Assembly (NCBI GenBank): GCA_946807835.1
Contig: OX327691.1
Span: 3,050,188-3,114,187, forward strand
Direction: 5' to 3'
DNA: 64,000 nt
Source: Ailanthus altissimus
Taxonomy: Eukaryota > Streptophyta > Magnoliopsida > Sapindales > Simaroubaceae
Both the position numbers and the translations under genes were made by a program. Numbering within the stretch: position 1 is the first letter of the stretch; every line of letters begins with the position of its first letter. Under the pieces are notes generated by a model that saw only the letters and a list, made by a program, of their open reading frames with translations, did not search any database and was not told the origin of the DNA. Shown in pieces: positions 34,080 through 44,350 of this stretch.

Positions 34080-34727
34080 TTACAAACAAAGTGTCAAATC
34101 TAATTTTTTCTTTTTAAGGCCCACTGACCAATCGATTTGAGATATTGATGGATCAGGTTCGTAGGTAACTGCATGTAATTTGTCAATCAATTCATCCGCA
34201 TCAGTAGCAGAAATCAAGATTTGTCGCGCCGAATGTAAAATAAAATTCTATTCCATAACTTGATCAAGAAAACAGAGTAAGCAATCAAAATAGTTATTAA
34301 CATTCAACAAATCTATGGGGTTTTGGTGGATATTTAGCTGGGCCCAAGAGGCAATTTGAAAATTTTCTTCCAAGGTACCAAAACCACCTGGTAAAGCAAT
34401 AAAAGCATTTACATTGCAAAGCATTCTAGCTATACATTCATGTATGGATGAGACTCGTAATTCTTCCCCTATTGTTTTCCCAATCAGGTTTTCCATGGCT
34501 AAAGCTGTAGGAATAATACCTAAAACTTGACTTCCTCCTAAATGTACAGCTGTTGACACACACCCCATTAACCCAAGGCTACCCCCTCCATAAATCAAAT
34601 GAATTTTTCTTGCAGCTAATGATTTTTCTAGATTATTTGCTGCTTCTACAAACACTTTATTTTTCTTAGAACTAGATCCACAAAATACACATATATTTCA
34701 GAATTGTTGAACTGGGATTTCCTCCAT
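34080..34727 (-). pseudogene. LOG: LOG cytokinin riboside 5'-monophosphate phosphoribohydrolase, retrotransposon-borne (copy 2)
   Basis: A 648-base intronless frame (215 codons plus TAA) reads through a whole LOG protein, the usual length. Landmarks: NICVFCGSSSKK (nucleotide-binding start), KIHLIYGGGSLGLMG, GSQVLGIIPTALA, SSIHECIARML, the signature PGGFGTLEE, SWAQLNIHQNPIDLLN, and the C-terminal LDLTLCL. Plant LOG genes normally have several introns, so it looks captured from mRNA. It lies inside an LTR element, downstream of ORF-X. Defects: a TGA near codon 10 and a TAG at 34248-34250, both explicable as C-to-T changes, plus Cys in place of Arg in the usual MHERK segment near the active site. 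No frameshift. It is probably inactive. Confidence 0.95.
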
Positions 34728-34779
34728 ATCTACACTCACCTTTATCTCAATATATGAAAATGAAGAAAATGAGGTGCTG

Positions 34780-34787
34780 TATTTATA
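34780..34787 (-). promoter_or_regulatory. TATA-like box upstream of LOG copy 2
   Basis: TATAAATA on the minus strand, 53 bases upstream of the LOG start codon, as in copy 1. Followed by CAGCACCTCATTTTC. It may be part of the captured unit or an internal promoter; activity is inferred only. Confidence 0.4.
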
Positions 34788-34973
34788 AAATACCAAATGC
34801 TAACAATGATTGTGGTAACCCGACATTTTATCAGAAGAGAGTTAAAAATAAAAAACAAAAATTTAAACATAATAACCCACATGCATTATTGAACAAAAAG
34901 ATTTGAATTTAAGACATCTACATGAGTAACCCTACTATTCATAAAATAAACTTTGAAATTAAAACACATGTAT

Positions 34974-35591
34974 TTACAAGTAGTTGTGATTATGGCTCAC
35001 ATCTTCCTCTGGTTTTACGTCCAGTAACGGCTTAAACGCCCTCTATGAATTAGGGATAGGCTTCTCATCCAATTTTCTTATAAATTGGCAAACAGGGCCT
35101 TTTAGAGTCAGATCCCCGATACTATACCGTTAATGTTCAATTTTGAATTTATTCCATAATTCTAGAAGTTCACGTTGCACGAGCCCACAAGGATACGTCT
35201 CAAGAGTCAATAGGATATCATCCAAAGACTCCTTACTCAGTCCATCCTTAATGAACTAAATTTTATCTTCTCAATTTCTAGATGTAAATCTTAAAGAATG
35301 ACAACTCTGGTTACAATTCCATCGAGCACATTTAAGACAGACTTGTAACCTCTTTGCTCATCGCCTTTTGGCATAAGAGCTTTTTCCAAGACCAGACATA
35401 TGAGAAACAAAATCATTTACTGATTCACCAGATAATCGAACCTTGGCTTCAATTAACCAACGAAGCTCCACACGGATATTACCCAACATCAATAGCCTTA
35501 GTCTTTCACACCGTACTTTGTAAATCTTAAGTAGAGCATTTTGAGGCAATGAAAGAAAACATTTTTTAAGGTTGGCAAGAATGCGATCCAT
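34974..35591 (-). pseudogene. ORF-X copy 2, unrecognised 205-codon frame
   Basis: I do not recognise this gene. A single frame of 618 bases from ATG (35591) to TAA (34974-34976) is interrupted by five in-frame stops but no frameshift. It reads MDRILANLKKCFLSLPQN, ALLKIYKVRCERLRLLML, AKVRLSGESVNDFVSHMSG, then a Cys cluster CLKCARWNCNQSC, then KDGLSKESLDDILLTLETYP, LVQRELLELWNKFKIEH and KGPVCQFIRKLDEKPIPNS. CX2C-X4-C-X3-C could bind zinc. No membrane segment, so it does not look like an env gene. It lies between the pol stop (35840) and LOG, as in element 1. It may be a second captured host sequence or a lineage-specific element gene. Confidence 0.65.
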
Positions 35592-35839
35592 TTTGAATGA
35601 AAGAAAATAGATGAATGGACAGTTTGAGGGACAGTTTTTAGGGAACTGAGAAACTGACTTTAATAGTCACGGAGTACCGTATTCGCCACTTGATCGAGAA
35701 ATAAAAGCACACTGAAGAAAAAATAAAAAAAAAGAAAATAAAGTAAATAAAATGCAAAAGAAAATAAAAGCAAAAATAAAAAGTCAAAAGATAAAATATA
35801 GACGAAATATAAAATATGGTACAGATAGATTGAACCTGA
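35592..35839. other. A/T-rich spacer between pol and ORF-X
   Basis: An AAAATAAAA-type spacer; frames through it are low-complexity. The same spacer is found in element 1 (15558-15789). Confidence 0.6.
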
Positions 35840-37130
35840 TCAAGCATGATAGACAGGATCCATAAGATGGATCTCGCCTAGGTACATAGAGTGGTCTACC
35901 TTTTCCACATAGCTTTTCAGCCGCTGTCCATTGACTTTAAAAGTTTATCCATCAGTGGGGTCCTCTATTTCGACAGCACCATTAGGAAAAATATGTCTTA
36001 CCATAAATGGACCAGTCCATCGAGATCTCAACTTTCCAGGGTGTAAATGCAATCGAGAATCATAAAGATAGACCCGTTGATTTGGCTCAAAGTGTTTCCT
36101 TGATATCTGTTTATCATGAGCTATTTTCATTTTAGCTTTGTAAATTCTGGAGTTGTCATATGCGTCATTTCGTAGCTCTTCTAATTCTGACAATTATAAC
36201 TTTCTCTGAAGACCTGCAGCATTCAAATCAAGGTTAAGGGCTTTGACAGCCCACTAAGCTTTATGCTCTAGCTCAATAGGTAAATGGCAAGCTTTCCTAT
36301 AAACAAGCCGGTATAAAGACATTCTTAAGATGGTTTTGTATGCAATGCGATATGCCCATAATGCATCAGAAAGATGTAGAGACCAATCTTTACAATTCGG
36401 GTTAACCGTCTTTTCTAAAATCTGTTCAACCTCTCTCTTTGCTAGCTCGGCTTATTCATTTGTCTGTGGATGGTTTGCAGTAGAAACTTTGTAAAGAACA
36501 CCATACCTGTGCATCAAAGCTTCAAAAGAACGATTACAAAAATGTGTTCCTTGGTCACTAATGATGACACGTGGCGTACCGTACCTAGATAACACATTTT
36601 CTTTTAAGAATTTTACCACAGTTGTATTATCATTAGTACGACAAGCTACAGCCTCCACCCATTTTGATACATAGTCAACAGCTAAAAGGATGTAAAGGTA
36701 GCTAAAAGATGAAGGAAAATGACCCATAAAATTGATACCCCAACAGTCAAATATCTCGATAACAAGAATAGGGTTAAGAGGCATCATATTTCTTCGAGAT
36801 AAAGCACCTAAATTTTGACATCTTTCACAGTACAACAAAAATTATTAGTGTCTTTGAACAAAGCGGGCCAGTAAAAACCACACTGTAAAATTTTTACAGC
36901 TATCTTCTTCATAGAAAATGACCACCACAAGCAGCACTATGGCAAAACTTTAAGACACTAGAAACTTCCCTTCCAGGAATGCAACGTCTCATGATTTGAT
37001 CAGGACAGTATTTGAAAAGATATGGATCATCCCAATAAACATTACGTACCTCAACCAAGAACTTACGCTTATCTTGTGCACTCCAGTCAGATGGAAGTTC
37101 ACCACAAACCAAATAATTTATGATATGTGC
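35840..37130 (-). pseudogene. Integrase of family A element 2
   Basis: The zinc-binding N-terminus (about 36909-37050) includes [17 protein letters not shown] and [13 protein letters not shown]. The core (36452-36838) has FDCWGINFMGHFP, where the first catalytic Asp of GIDFMG is Asn; the second is intact in RVIISDQGTHF; TANHPQTNE follows, then a TAA. The C-terminal domain (35945-36193) is open: FEPNQRVYLYDSRLHLHPGK, LRSRWTGPFMVRHIFPNGAV. The frame continues through KVNGQRLKSYVEKV to a TGA at 35840-35842. Stops and the catalytic substitution make it inactive. Confidence 0.88.
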
Positions 37131-37149
37131 ATACCAAGGTATTTGGCTT

Positions 37150-38820
37150 ATAGCAAAACGATGTTCATTAGGAAAATCATCTCGAATGGGTGGCAAATCA
37201 GTGGAGTTAGTGAACTCAAGGGGGGATAGATGATCAACAACAACATTTTCAACGCCTTTCTTATCTTTGATGGTTAGATCAAATTCCTGTAAAAGAAGAA
37301 TCCACCTAATTAAACGGACTTTAGCATCCTTCTTAGAAAGAAGGTACTTAAGGGCTGCGTGGTCAATAAAAACAACAATAGATGAACCAATCAAATAAGA
37401 ACGGAATTTGTCTAGGCAAAAACAATAGCTAGTAGTTCTTTTTCAGTAGTAGTGTAATTCATCTGAGCATCATTCAAGTCCTACTAGCATAATAAACAAC
37501 AAAGGGTTTTTCCTCCCTTCGTTGCCCAAGAACTGCTCCTACAGCATAATTACTTATATCACACATAATTTCATATAGGAGGTTCCAATCCGTTGATTGC
37601 ATAATAGGAGCGGTGGTGAGTTTGGTAATGAGTGTTCGGAATGCCTCATCACACTCTTGTGTCCATGTAAATTCTGCATCGTTTAGCAAAAGGTTATACA
37701 ATGGTCTAAATATGGCAGAAAAATTTTGTATAACCTTCTATAAAAGCCAGCGCGTCCAAGAATAGATCAAACATCTTTTACCATTTTGGGTGTAGATAAT
37801 TTAGAGATTAATTCAATGTTAGCCTTGTCAACCTCTATCCCTCTTTCAGATACAATGTGCCCCAAAACGATTTCTGAAGATACCATGAAATGATATTTCT
37901 CCCAATTTAGCACAAGTCATTTTTCTTTACACCTACTCAAAACAGATTTCAAGTTAAGTAAGCATAAATTAAAAGAATTACCAAAAACAGTCAAATCATT
38001 CATAAAGACTTCCATACATTTTTCAACCATATCAGAGAAAATACTCAACATACAACACTAAAAAATAGTTGGTGCATTACATAATCCAAATGGCATTCTA
38101 CGAAAAGTATAAGTACCAAAAGGGTATATAAAAGTGGTTTTTTCTTGATCTTATATAGCTATCTCAATCTGGTAATATCCTGAATACCCATCAAGAAAGC
38201 AATAAAAAAGATGTCCAGCTACACGTTCTAAAATTTGGTCAAAAAAAGGCAATGGAAAATAGTCTTTCCTAATGGCTGTATTTAACTTTCTATAATCAAT
38301 GCACATTCTCCAACCACTTACTACCCTAGTTGGAATAGGTATCCTATTCTCATTTTCAACAACAGTAACCCCAGATTTCTTATGAACTGCTTGAGTTGGA
38401 CTTACCCATTGACTATCAGAAATTGGGTAGATTATACCCACATTTAATAGTTTCAAGATCTCTTTCTTCACTACTTCTTTCATTATTAGGTTAAGTCTTC
38501 TTTGTGGATCCCTATGAGGTTAGGCACCTTCCTTTAAATGAATTCTATGGGAGCCTATCAATGGAGAAATATCTTTAATATCAGCTATGGTCCAACCTAG
38601 TGCAAACTTATGTTCTTTTAACAATTTTATCAATTTTTCCTCTTGTTCAGTACTGAGTTCACAAGAAATGATGATAGGAAAGGTATCACCTGGTCTCAAG
38701 AATGCGTGTTTCAAACCTTTGGGTAGTGAAGAAAGCTTAACTTGTGGTGTCTCAAGGTTTGATGGTTTTGGTCTCTCCCTCTCTCGTGGCAACTCTTCAA
38801 AGCGTGGCTGTCAAAATCGA
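37150..38820 (-). pseudogene. Reverse transcriptase-RNase H of family A element 2
   Basis: The pre-RT region is at 38520-38792 (KEHKFALGWTIADIKDISP, SHRIHLKEGA). RT fingers/palm are at 38151-38483 (GIIYPISDSQWVSPTQAV, CIDYRKLNTAIRKDYFPLPF, FLDGYSGYYQIEIA). The catalytic box near 38000 reads VFMNDLTVFG where VFMDDF is expected, so one catalytic Asp is Asn. RNase H follows: CDISNYAVGAVLGQ (37474-37701), [17 protein letters not shown] and [14 protein letters not shown] (37200-37394). Several stops and at least one frameshift. Confidence 0.9.
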
Positions 38821-39959
38821 GTCCCTTTATCCTGTGAGTCAAAAATATTAAACACATCAGTTGTTACATTAAGATAATACAATTCTTCAAAATCAAAATT
38901 GAGAAGGTTTTTCAAAGAATCAGAGCCATAATTTTTATAAGCTTCCTCTACTACAAGTGTGTCTATTATATATGAATGATAGCACTCGTCTTCTTCTCGT
39001 GGTTATTTGCCAATATTGAAAATGTTTACCTCAAGAGTCATATTCCCAAAAGATAATTTCATTGGACCATTTATGTAATTGATAAGAGCGTTAGTAGTGG
39101 CTAGAAAAGGTCTCTCCAAAATAAGAGGGATTTTTGACTCCATATTAACAACAGAATGAGTATCTAAAACAAGAAAATCAACAGGGTAGTAAAATTTATC
39201 AATTTATAATAAAACACCTTCTACTATTCCCTGTGATTTCTTGAATGATCGGTCAGCTAATTATAGAACTACAGATATAGGTTTAATCTCACCAAGTCCC
39301 AATTGCAAGTAAATAGAATAAGGCATTAAATTTACACTTGCTCCTAAGTCCAACAAAGCTTGACCAAACTCATGTGTCCCAATTTGATAGGAGATTGTGG
39401 GACATCCTGGGTCTTTATACTTGGGTGGTGTCTTTTGTTCAATCACTGCACTTACCTGTTCTTCCAAAAATGCAGTTTTCTTGACATGATGTTTTCTTTT
39501 GATAGTGCATATATCCTTGATGACTTTGGTATAAGTTGGAACCTGCTTAATTAAATGCAACAAGGGAAGATTAATCTTAACTTGTTTCAAATGTTCCAAA
39601 ATCTCACCTTGAATTTCTGAATTTTTTCCAACCAGTCGAAGAGCTTGAGGAAAAGGCACTAGAATTGAAAACTTATTTTCGGGCTCTTTTTCCATTGTGG
39701 CCTCTTTTTCAATAGGGGCATCTTTACTACTCGTAGATGTGTTAGTTTCAGAAGTAGGCTCACTTGCAATCTTACCACTTCGAGTAGTAATGGCATTAAC
39801 TTCTTTGAGATTTTGAGTATCAGAAGTAGAAGATTGTGCCATGAATTGTCCTTTTAGATTGGATTGAGGTTGAGATAAAAACTTACCTCGCTCTTGTACA
39901 CTTAAAACACTAGTCAACTTTGTAATTTGACTCTCGATTTCCTTGTTTTCGTCTATCAC
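38821..39959 (-). pseudogene. Aspartic protease and linker of family A element 2
   Basis: An open frame at 39261-39959 holds the linker with NAITTRSGKIASE (an Athila-lineage landmark), LVPFPQALRLVG, and the protease: ISYQIGTHEFGQALLDLGAS then VNLMPYSIYLQLGLG. The active site is DLG rather than DTG, normal for the Athila/Tat lineage. Downstream (39000-39240) the flap and LERPFLATTNAL follow in frame with stops. It would cleave the element polyprotein; the copy is broken after residue ~233. Confidence 0.88.
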
Positions 39960-40144
39960 CTGCGCAAGAATTGTTTTAAATTTTTTGTTAGTCTTACTTT
40001 ATGTCTCCATAAATGCTTTTAATGTATCCTCTAAAGAACTCCTAGTTGGTCGTACATTATATTGAGGTGCAACATAAGACTTGGGTACTTGTTGTTCTTG
40101 TTTCTAATGACTGTTGGCTTGTTGGTCAGATTTTCAACTGAAAT

Positions 40145-41207
40145 TTAGGTGGTTTCTCCATCTAAGATTATATGTTTAGAGTAGGGTGAATAAGGCTTCT
40201 TGTACATCCCTAGGGCATTACATTGCTCCTCATATATCCCTCTCATCTCACTATAAGTGGGGCAATCCTGAGCTAAGTGTTCCGCTCCTCCACAGATAAA
40301 ATAGACATCGTGTGACTCAACTCTAGCAACTGTGTGGGTGACCCTTCTATCTTTGATTTTCAAGGTCTCTAACTCCCTAGTTAAGACCTCTAATTGGGCT
40401 TTGAGGTTATCTTCTTCCCTAAAATGGAAAAATCCATTAGGTCATGATCTATTTGTGCTTTCAGTAATGTTAGGTCCAGTCTATGTATAGGCTTTTTTGG
40501 CTAAGTCATTAAGGAATTCTATGGCTTCCTCAGGATCTTTGTGAAGGAACTCCCCATTACACATCATCTCAACAAATTGGCAATCTCTAATTGTGAGTCC
40601 CTCATATAAATTACTAACCAAGAGCCAATTTTCATACCCATGGTGAGAGCATAGATTTACCAACTCTTTAAACCTTTTTCCATGCTTGATATAAGGTTTC
40701 ACTATCTTTTTGAGAGAAGGAAGAAATTTGTCTTTTCAGGTCATTAGTTTTGTGTTGTGGGAAGTATTTATTGAAAAATGCTTGGGTCATTTCTGCCCAA
40801 GTTCCTATAGACCTCGGCCTCAAAGAGTATAGCCAACTCTTTGCTTTGTCTTTCAAAGAAAAAGGGAAAAATTTAAGCCTAACAGTGTCTACGGCTTTAG
40901 GTTGGCTATGGAAGGTGGCAATTACCTCTTCAAATTCCCTAATATGTACATAAGGATTTTCACTATCTAGACCATGAAAAGTGGGTAGAAGTTGTATCAT
41001 TTCAGGTTTAAAATCTAAATGTGGTGTGTTAGGTGGAAATATAATGCATGATGGTGTGGCCGTGTGAGTAGGATGCAAATAATCTTTTAGAGTTCTAACG
41101 GGGCTTTCTTCGTGTTGGCTCATTTTGTTACAATTACAAGATGAACTAGAAGGTGAATTCTCTTTCCTTACAAATTGTGGGGGTGGTTCTAGTTCTAGTT
41201 CTCTCAC
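40145..41207 (-). pseudogene. Gag of family A element 2
   Basis: The capsid region at 40668-41207 is open: IIFPPNTPHLDFKPEMIQLL, FHGLDSENPYVHIREFEEV, KDKAKSWLYSLRPRSIGTWA, NKYFPQHKT. It shifts frame into 40481-40702 (NWLLVSNLYEGLTIRDCQFV, EFLHKDPEEAIEFLNDLAKK). The nucleocapsid at 40145-40363 has VYFICGGAEHLAQDCP, a CCHC knuckle whose first Cys is Tyr. It is the particle protein of the element. Frameshifts at ~40690 and between 40480 and 40363 break it. Confidence 0.88.
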
Positions 41208-41224
41208 AAATCTTCCTCGTTTAT

Positions 41225-42020
41225 TTTTAAGTCAATGCATACATGCTAAAAATTTTTTTTTTTTTTTTTAAAGAAGGAAATGCTTAAGGAAAATTAAGAA
41301 GTAGAATAAAACACAATAAGAAATAGAAATGAGTTAGGTGGTAAGACCAACCATGAAATATAAATACAATAACTGAACAAAAGATAATAAACTGTAAAGT
41401 ACAATAAAAAAAATACAATAAGTAAATAAAAGAAAAACAAGTACAATAAATAAAGAAAAATAAAATGCAAAGTACAATAAATAAAGAAAAATAAAATGCA
41501 AAGTACAATAAATAAAGAAAAATAAAATGTAAAGTACAATAAATAAATGAAAGCAAAAAAATAAAATAAAGTGCAATAAAAAAAAGGTACAATAAGTAAA
41601 TAAATAAAAAGTTAGGCGGTAGAACCGGCTACTAAAATAAAATAAAAATACAACAATTAACTAAAAAAGTGCAATAAATAAATAAAAGAAAATAAAAATA
41701 AAGTACAATAAAAAAATTAAACTAAGTTAGGCGGTAGAACCAGTCTTTAAAGTGAAAATATAACAAATTAACTAAAAAAATAAAGTACAATAAATAAATA
41801 AAAGAAAATGAACAAAATTAGGAGGTAAAATCAGCTATTAAAATAATATATAATATAATAAATTAAATAAGATAATAAATAAATTAGGTGGTAGAACCAA
41901 CCATGAACAATAAAATGAATTACAACAAAGAAAATAAAACTAAGATTTACAAAGAAAAGAAAATGTACAAAGTTACCGCTTTAGTATTGATAAACGCAAC
42001 TGACTTTCGCTTAGTGTGCC
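41225..42020 (-). repeat. Leader with hairpin-like motifs and 31-bp tandem units (element 2)
   Basis: GTTAGGTGGTAGAACCAACC-like units occur at about 41334, 41611, 41725, 41818 and 41883. A 31-bp unit, GTACAATAAATAAAGAAAAA plus ATAAAATGCAA, is repeated three times at 41441-41533 with a partial fourth. The rest is A/T-rich. Frames here translate to Phe/Tyr/Leu runs and are not regarded as proteins. Confidence 0.75.
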
Positions 42021-42038
42021 TCCCCGGCAACGGCGCCA
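42021..42038 (-). other. tRNA-Asp primer-binding site (element 2)
   Basis: The reverse complement, TGGCGCCGTTGCCGGGGA, is complementary to the 3' end of plant tRNA-Asp, the primer used by Athila/Tat-lineage elements. It lies five bases from the LTR end at 42044. Confidence 0.93.
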
Positions 42039-42043
42039 AATTT

Positions 42044-43604
42044 TGTTTACGCTCAAAATAATGCGGCTATCGCAATATAGATTAAGGTGTCGATCCCACG
42101 AGGAAGCTTTTGACAAAATAAGTTGATGAAGTAAAATATTAAAGCAGTAGCAAAGGATAAAATTAATTGATTTAAGTGGATGAGATAAAATTGTCTATGA
42201 TTTGAAGGAATTGTCTTATGATAATTTAAACAAGGCTTCGAGAATCACAATTATACTTTATAAATCTACTCTACACTTTGCTTCGGTATTTATAACTCAA
42301 TTGAAAGTTTTACATCTAAACAATTAATCGGAAAATATATAAAATATAGCACATTTGATAACACATGCATTTGATATAATTAAACTCTTTTGCAAATATT
42401 AACATAAATCATGTTTATTTATACAAGTTCTCTAAGATCGACAATATATCATTTTAACAATATTACAGTAAAAGATCAATTTGAATAACAAACATTTATT
42501 GCCCTTACATGTTATCCAAGATCGATAATATATTAATTTGACAATATTGCAGTAAAAGATTAACATACAAAACAATGTAACCAATAACAATTATAATTCA
42601 ACAAGAATCACATAAGAAAAGTATGACTGGGCATATATGAGATATGAGAATTATAATCTCTAAATTATAGAAAATAAACTAGATAAGAGTTTAATCAAAA
42701 CTAAACTTACAACATTTGTAGCTCTTGACAACGAATCAAAGTATAGAAGTAGATTTATTACACATAAAAGTTCATCTCTTAGCCTTGCCAAAAACTCTAA
42801 CCTAAATTATAATACATGTTAATGAGAAGAAAAGAAGAGAGAATTATATAATGTTGAAAATGTCCTAAGAGTCTCCTTATATAGGCAATGAATGGAAATA
42901 TGTCATGGGTGACATCAATCTTCAATAATTTTAGGCCAATAACTCGTTCATCTATTTGTAGCACATTTTTAATAATGTAAATGACTGATGTAGCCTCTAT
43001 AGCTGACATGAAAGTTGTAGCATTTTGTCATTTCTTTCCATAGGCACCAAGTTCATACAAATTGGATGAGTATTCAATGAGATATGAGCAAAATTCCAAA
43101 GATACATCAGATTTTGGCCAACAACCATTTTACCCACTTGCAATACAATTTGGTCCATGATAACGGCTGATTTTGACTTACCATCCACATAAGAGTTGTT
43201 GATAATTAAGTTATTATTTCACAGCTTCAGGAATTATACCAATGGAGTACGTATTTTGTGAGATACGGTCCAAATACCTGAGTTGGGTCAAGTTGGGCAG
43301 AAGTTGTAGCCCGATTCTATTGTATCTCAATTTTTGGCCCATAACATATTAGATTTGGCTTTTCCACTATTCTTGAAGTTTGTGTAAGATTGAGTCATGT
43401 TACACCAGGTTCAAGAATTTCTTTATTTTGATTTCTACATTGAGAGTTATGTCTATTTTACCTAAACTTGTGCAAATAACATTCATTAACCACAATTTAA
43501 GGAGAACACTTTATTTCAAGCTAAAATACAAGAAAATGCTAAAATTAGTGACATTAAATGGTGACTGAAACTCTTAATAAATATACATTTTCACGTTCTC
43601 ATCA
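42044..43604 (-). repeat. 5' LTR of family A element 2
   Basis: 1,561 bp from TGTTTACGCTC to TTCTCATCA, flanked on the right by the GCTGG duplication. From about 42830 to 43590 it is almost identical to 32040-32800. Confidence 0.95.
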
Positions 43605-44350
43605 GCTGGTTATAATACTCAGTATATCCAAGAGTTTGAGTTTTGTCTGTAATGAGACATAGACTTGGAAATATACTAGTAACTGCATAGTTGCAAGAGT
43701 TGCAATCGGGTGCCAGTAAATGCTAGTTGCGCAAGTATGTTCTCAAATAATTGTCCATGATATATTTCTGCTGATGCGGGTGTGTCGGTGGATACTTTAA
43801 TATAAATTAGCATATGTCGTACCTATATGGTATAGATGGTCCTTCCTAGCTGATTGTGAACTTGGAGCTCGTATCGACATATGAGTATCTAGTTAGGACT
43901 GGATATGGGACAGACTCACAAGGGCCTCTGATAGACATCTTATATAAGCCATCAATGAAAGGTCCTCTCGAGTTGAGTAGTATACGTGGTCCTTTGACCT
44001 GAGTACCACGATGGGCTTGTAAGTGATCCACCTTACTTTGGTTCCACGCATGTCACAGACCTTTCATGGTATGACCGATGGGTATGGTGATACTTATGAA
44101 GTCTGGTGTGTACAGATATGAGATCCGTCAACTCGTATAGGGAGTTCGATATCCAGATTCTTCGAGACTGCATCTCGAAAAGTCTTGTGGCCACAAGCAT
44201 CAATCTCGGGAAAGAGTTTCACCAGGGTAGAACAATATGGCAAATGAGTTTGCGCATATTATTCTGTGAGATACAAGTTTGGAGAAAGGACATGGATGAG
44301 CACTAAGGAATTTGACAGTACTAATCTATATCCCCGCACATCTGGGATAT
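43605..44350 (+). mobile_element. R1 repeat, segment 2 of 3
   Basis: R1 continues from TTATAATACTCAG through the GTCCTTTGACC..GTACCACGATGGGCTTGTAAGTGATC block (43990-44030) and TCACAGACCTTTCATGGT to GGGATAT, where a family B LTR is inserted. The first five bases are the GCTGG duplication. Confidence 0.8.
44346..44350. repeat. Target-site duplication GATAT (left)
   Basis: Identical to 45724-45728. Confidence 0.9.

Larger units (their letters stand above)
31390..43604 (-). mobile_element. Complete family A gypsy element 2 carrying ORF-X and LOG
   Basis: A 12.2-kb LTR retrotransposon on the minus strand, with LTRs at 42044-43604 (5') and 31390-32816 (3'), a perfect GCTGG target duplication, an intact tRNA-Asp primer site and a polypurine tract. 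Internal order: hairpin leader, gag, protease, RT, RNase H, integrase, ORF-X, LOG, 3' noncoding region. Primer site, protease DLGAS motif and the TTRSGK landmark place it in the Athila/Tat lineage. Gag and pol carry stops, frameshifts and catalytic substitutions, so it is not autonomous now. The LTRs are nearly identical over their outer half, so the insertion is fairly recent. It sits inside an R1 copy. Confidence 0.95.

Noticed and set aside
35358..35591. ORF-X as an env-like gene
   Set aside because: Athila-type elements can carry env-like genes here, but ORF-X shows no signal peptide, membrane segment or furin-like site.
42021..42038. tRNA gene or fragment for tRNA-Asp
   Set aside because: Only 18 bases matching the tRNA 3' end, placed next to an LTR; it is the primer-binding site.
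43846..44031. Short frames shared between R1 copies (for example 59528-59740) as a conserved protein
   Set aside because: They lie in conserved R1 blocks, but the frames differ in phase and extent between copies and have no recognisable domain.
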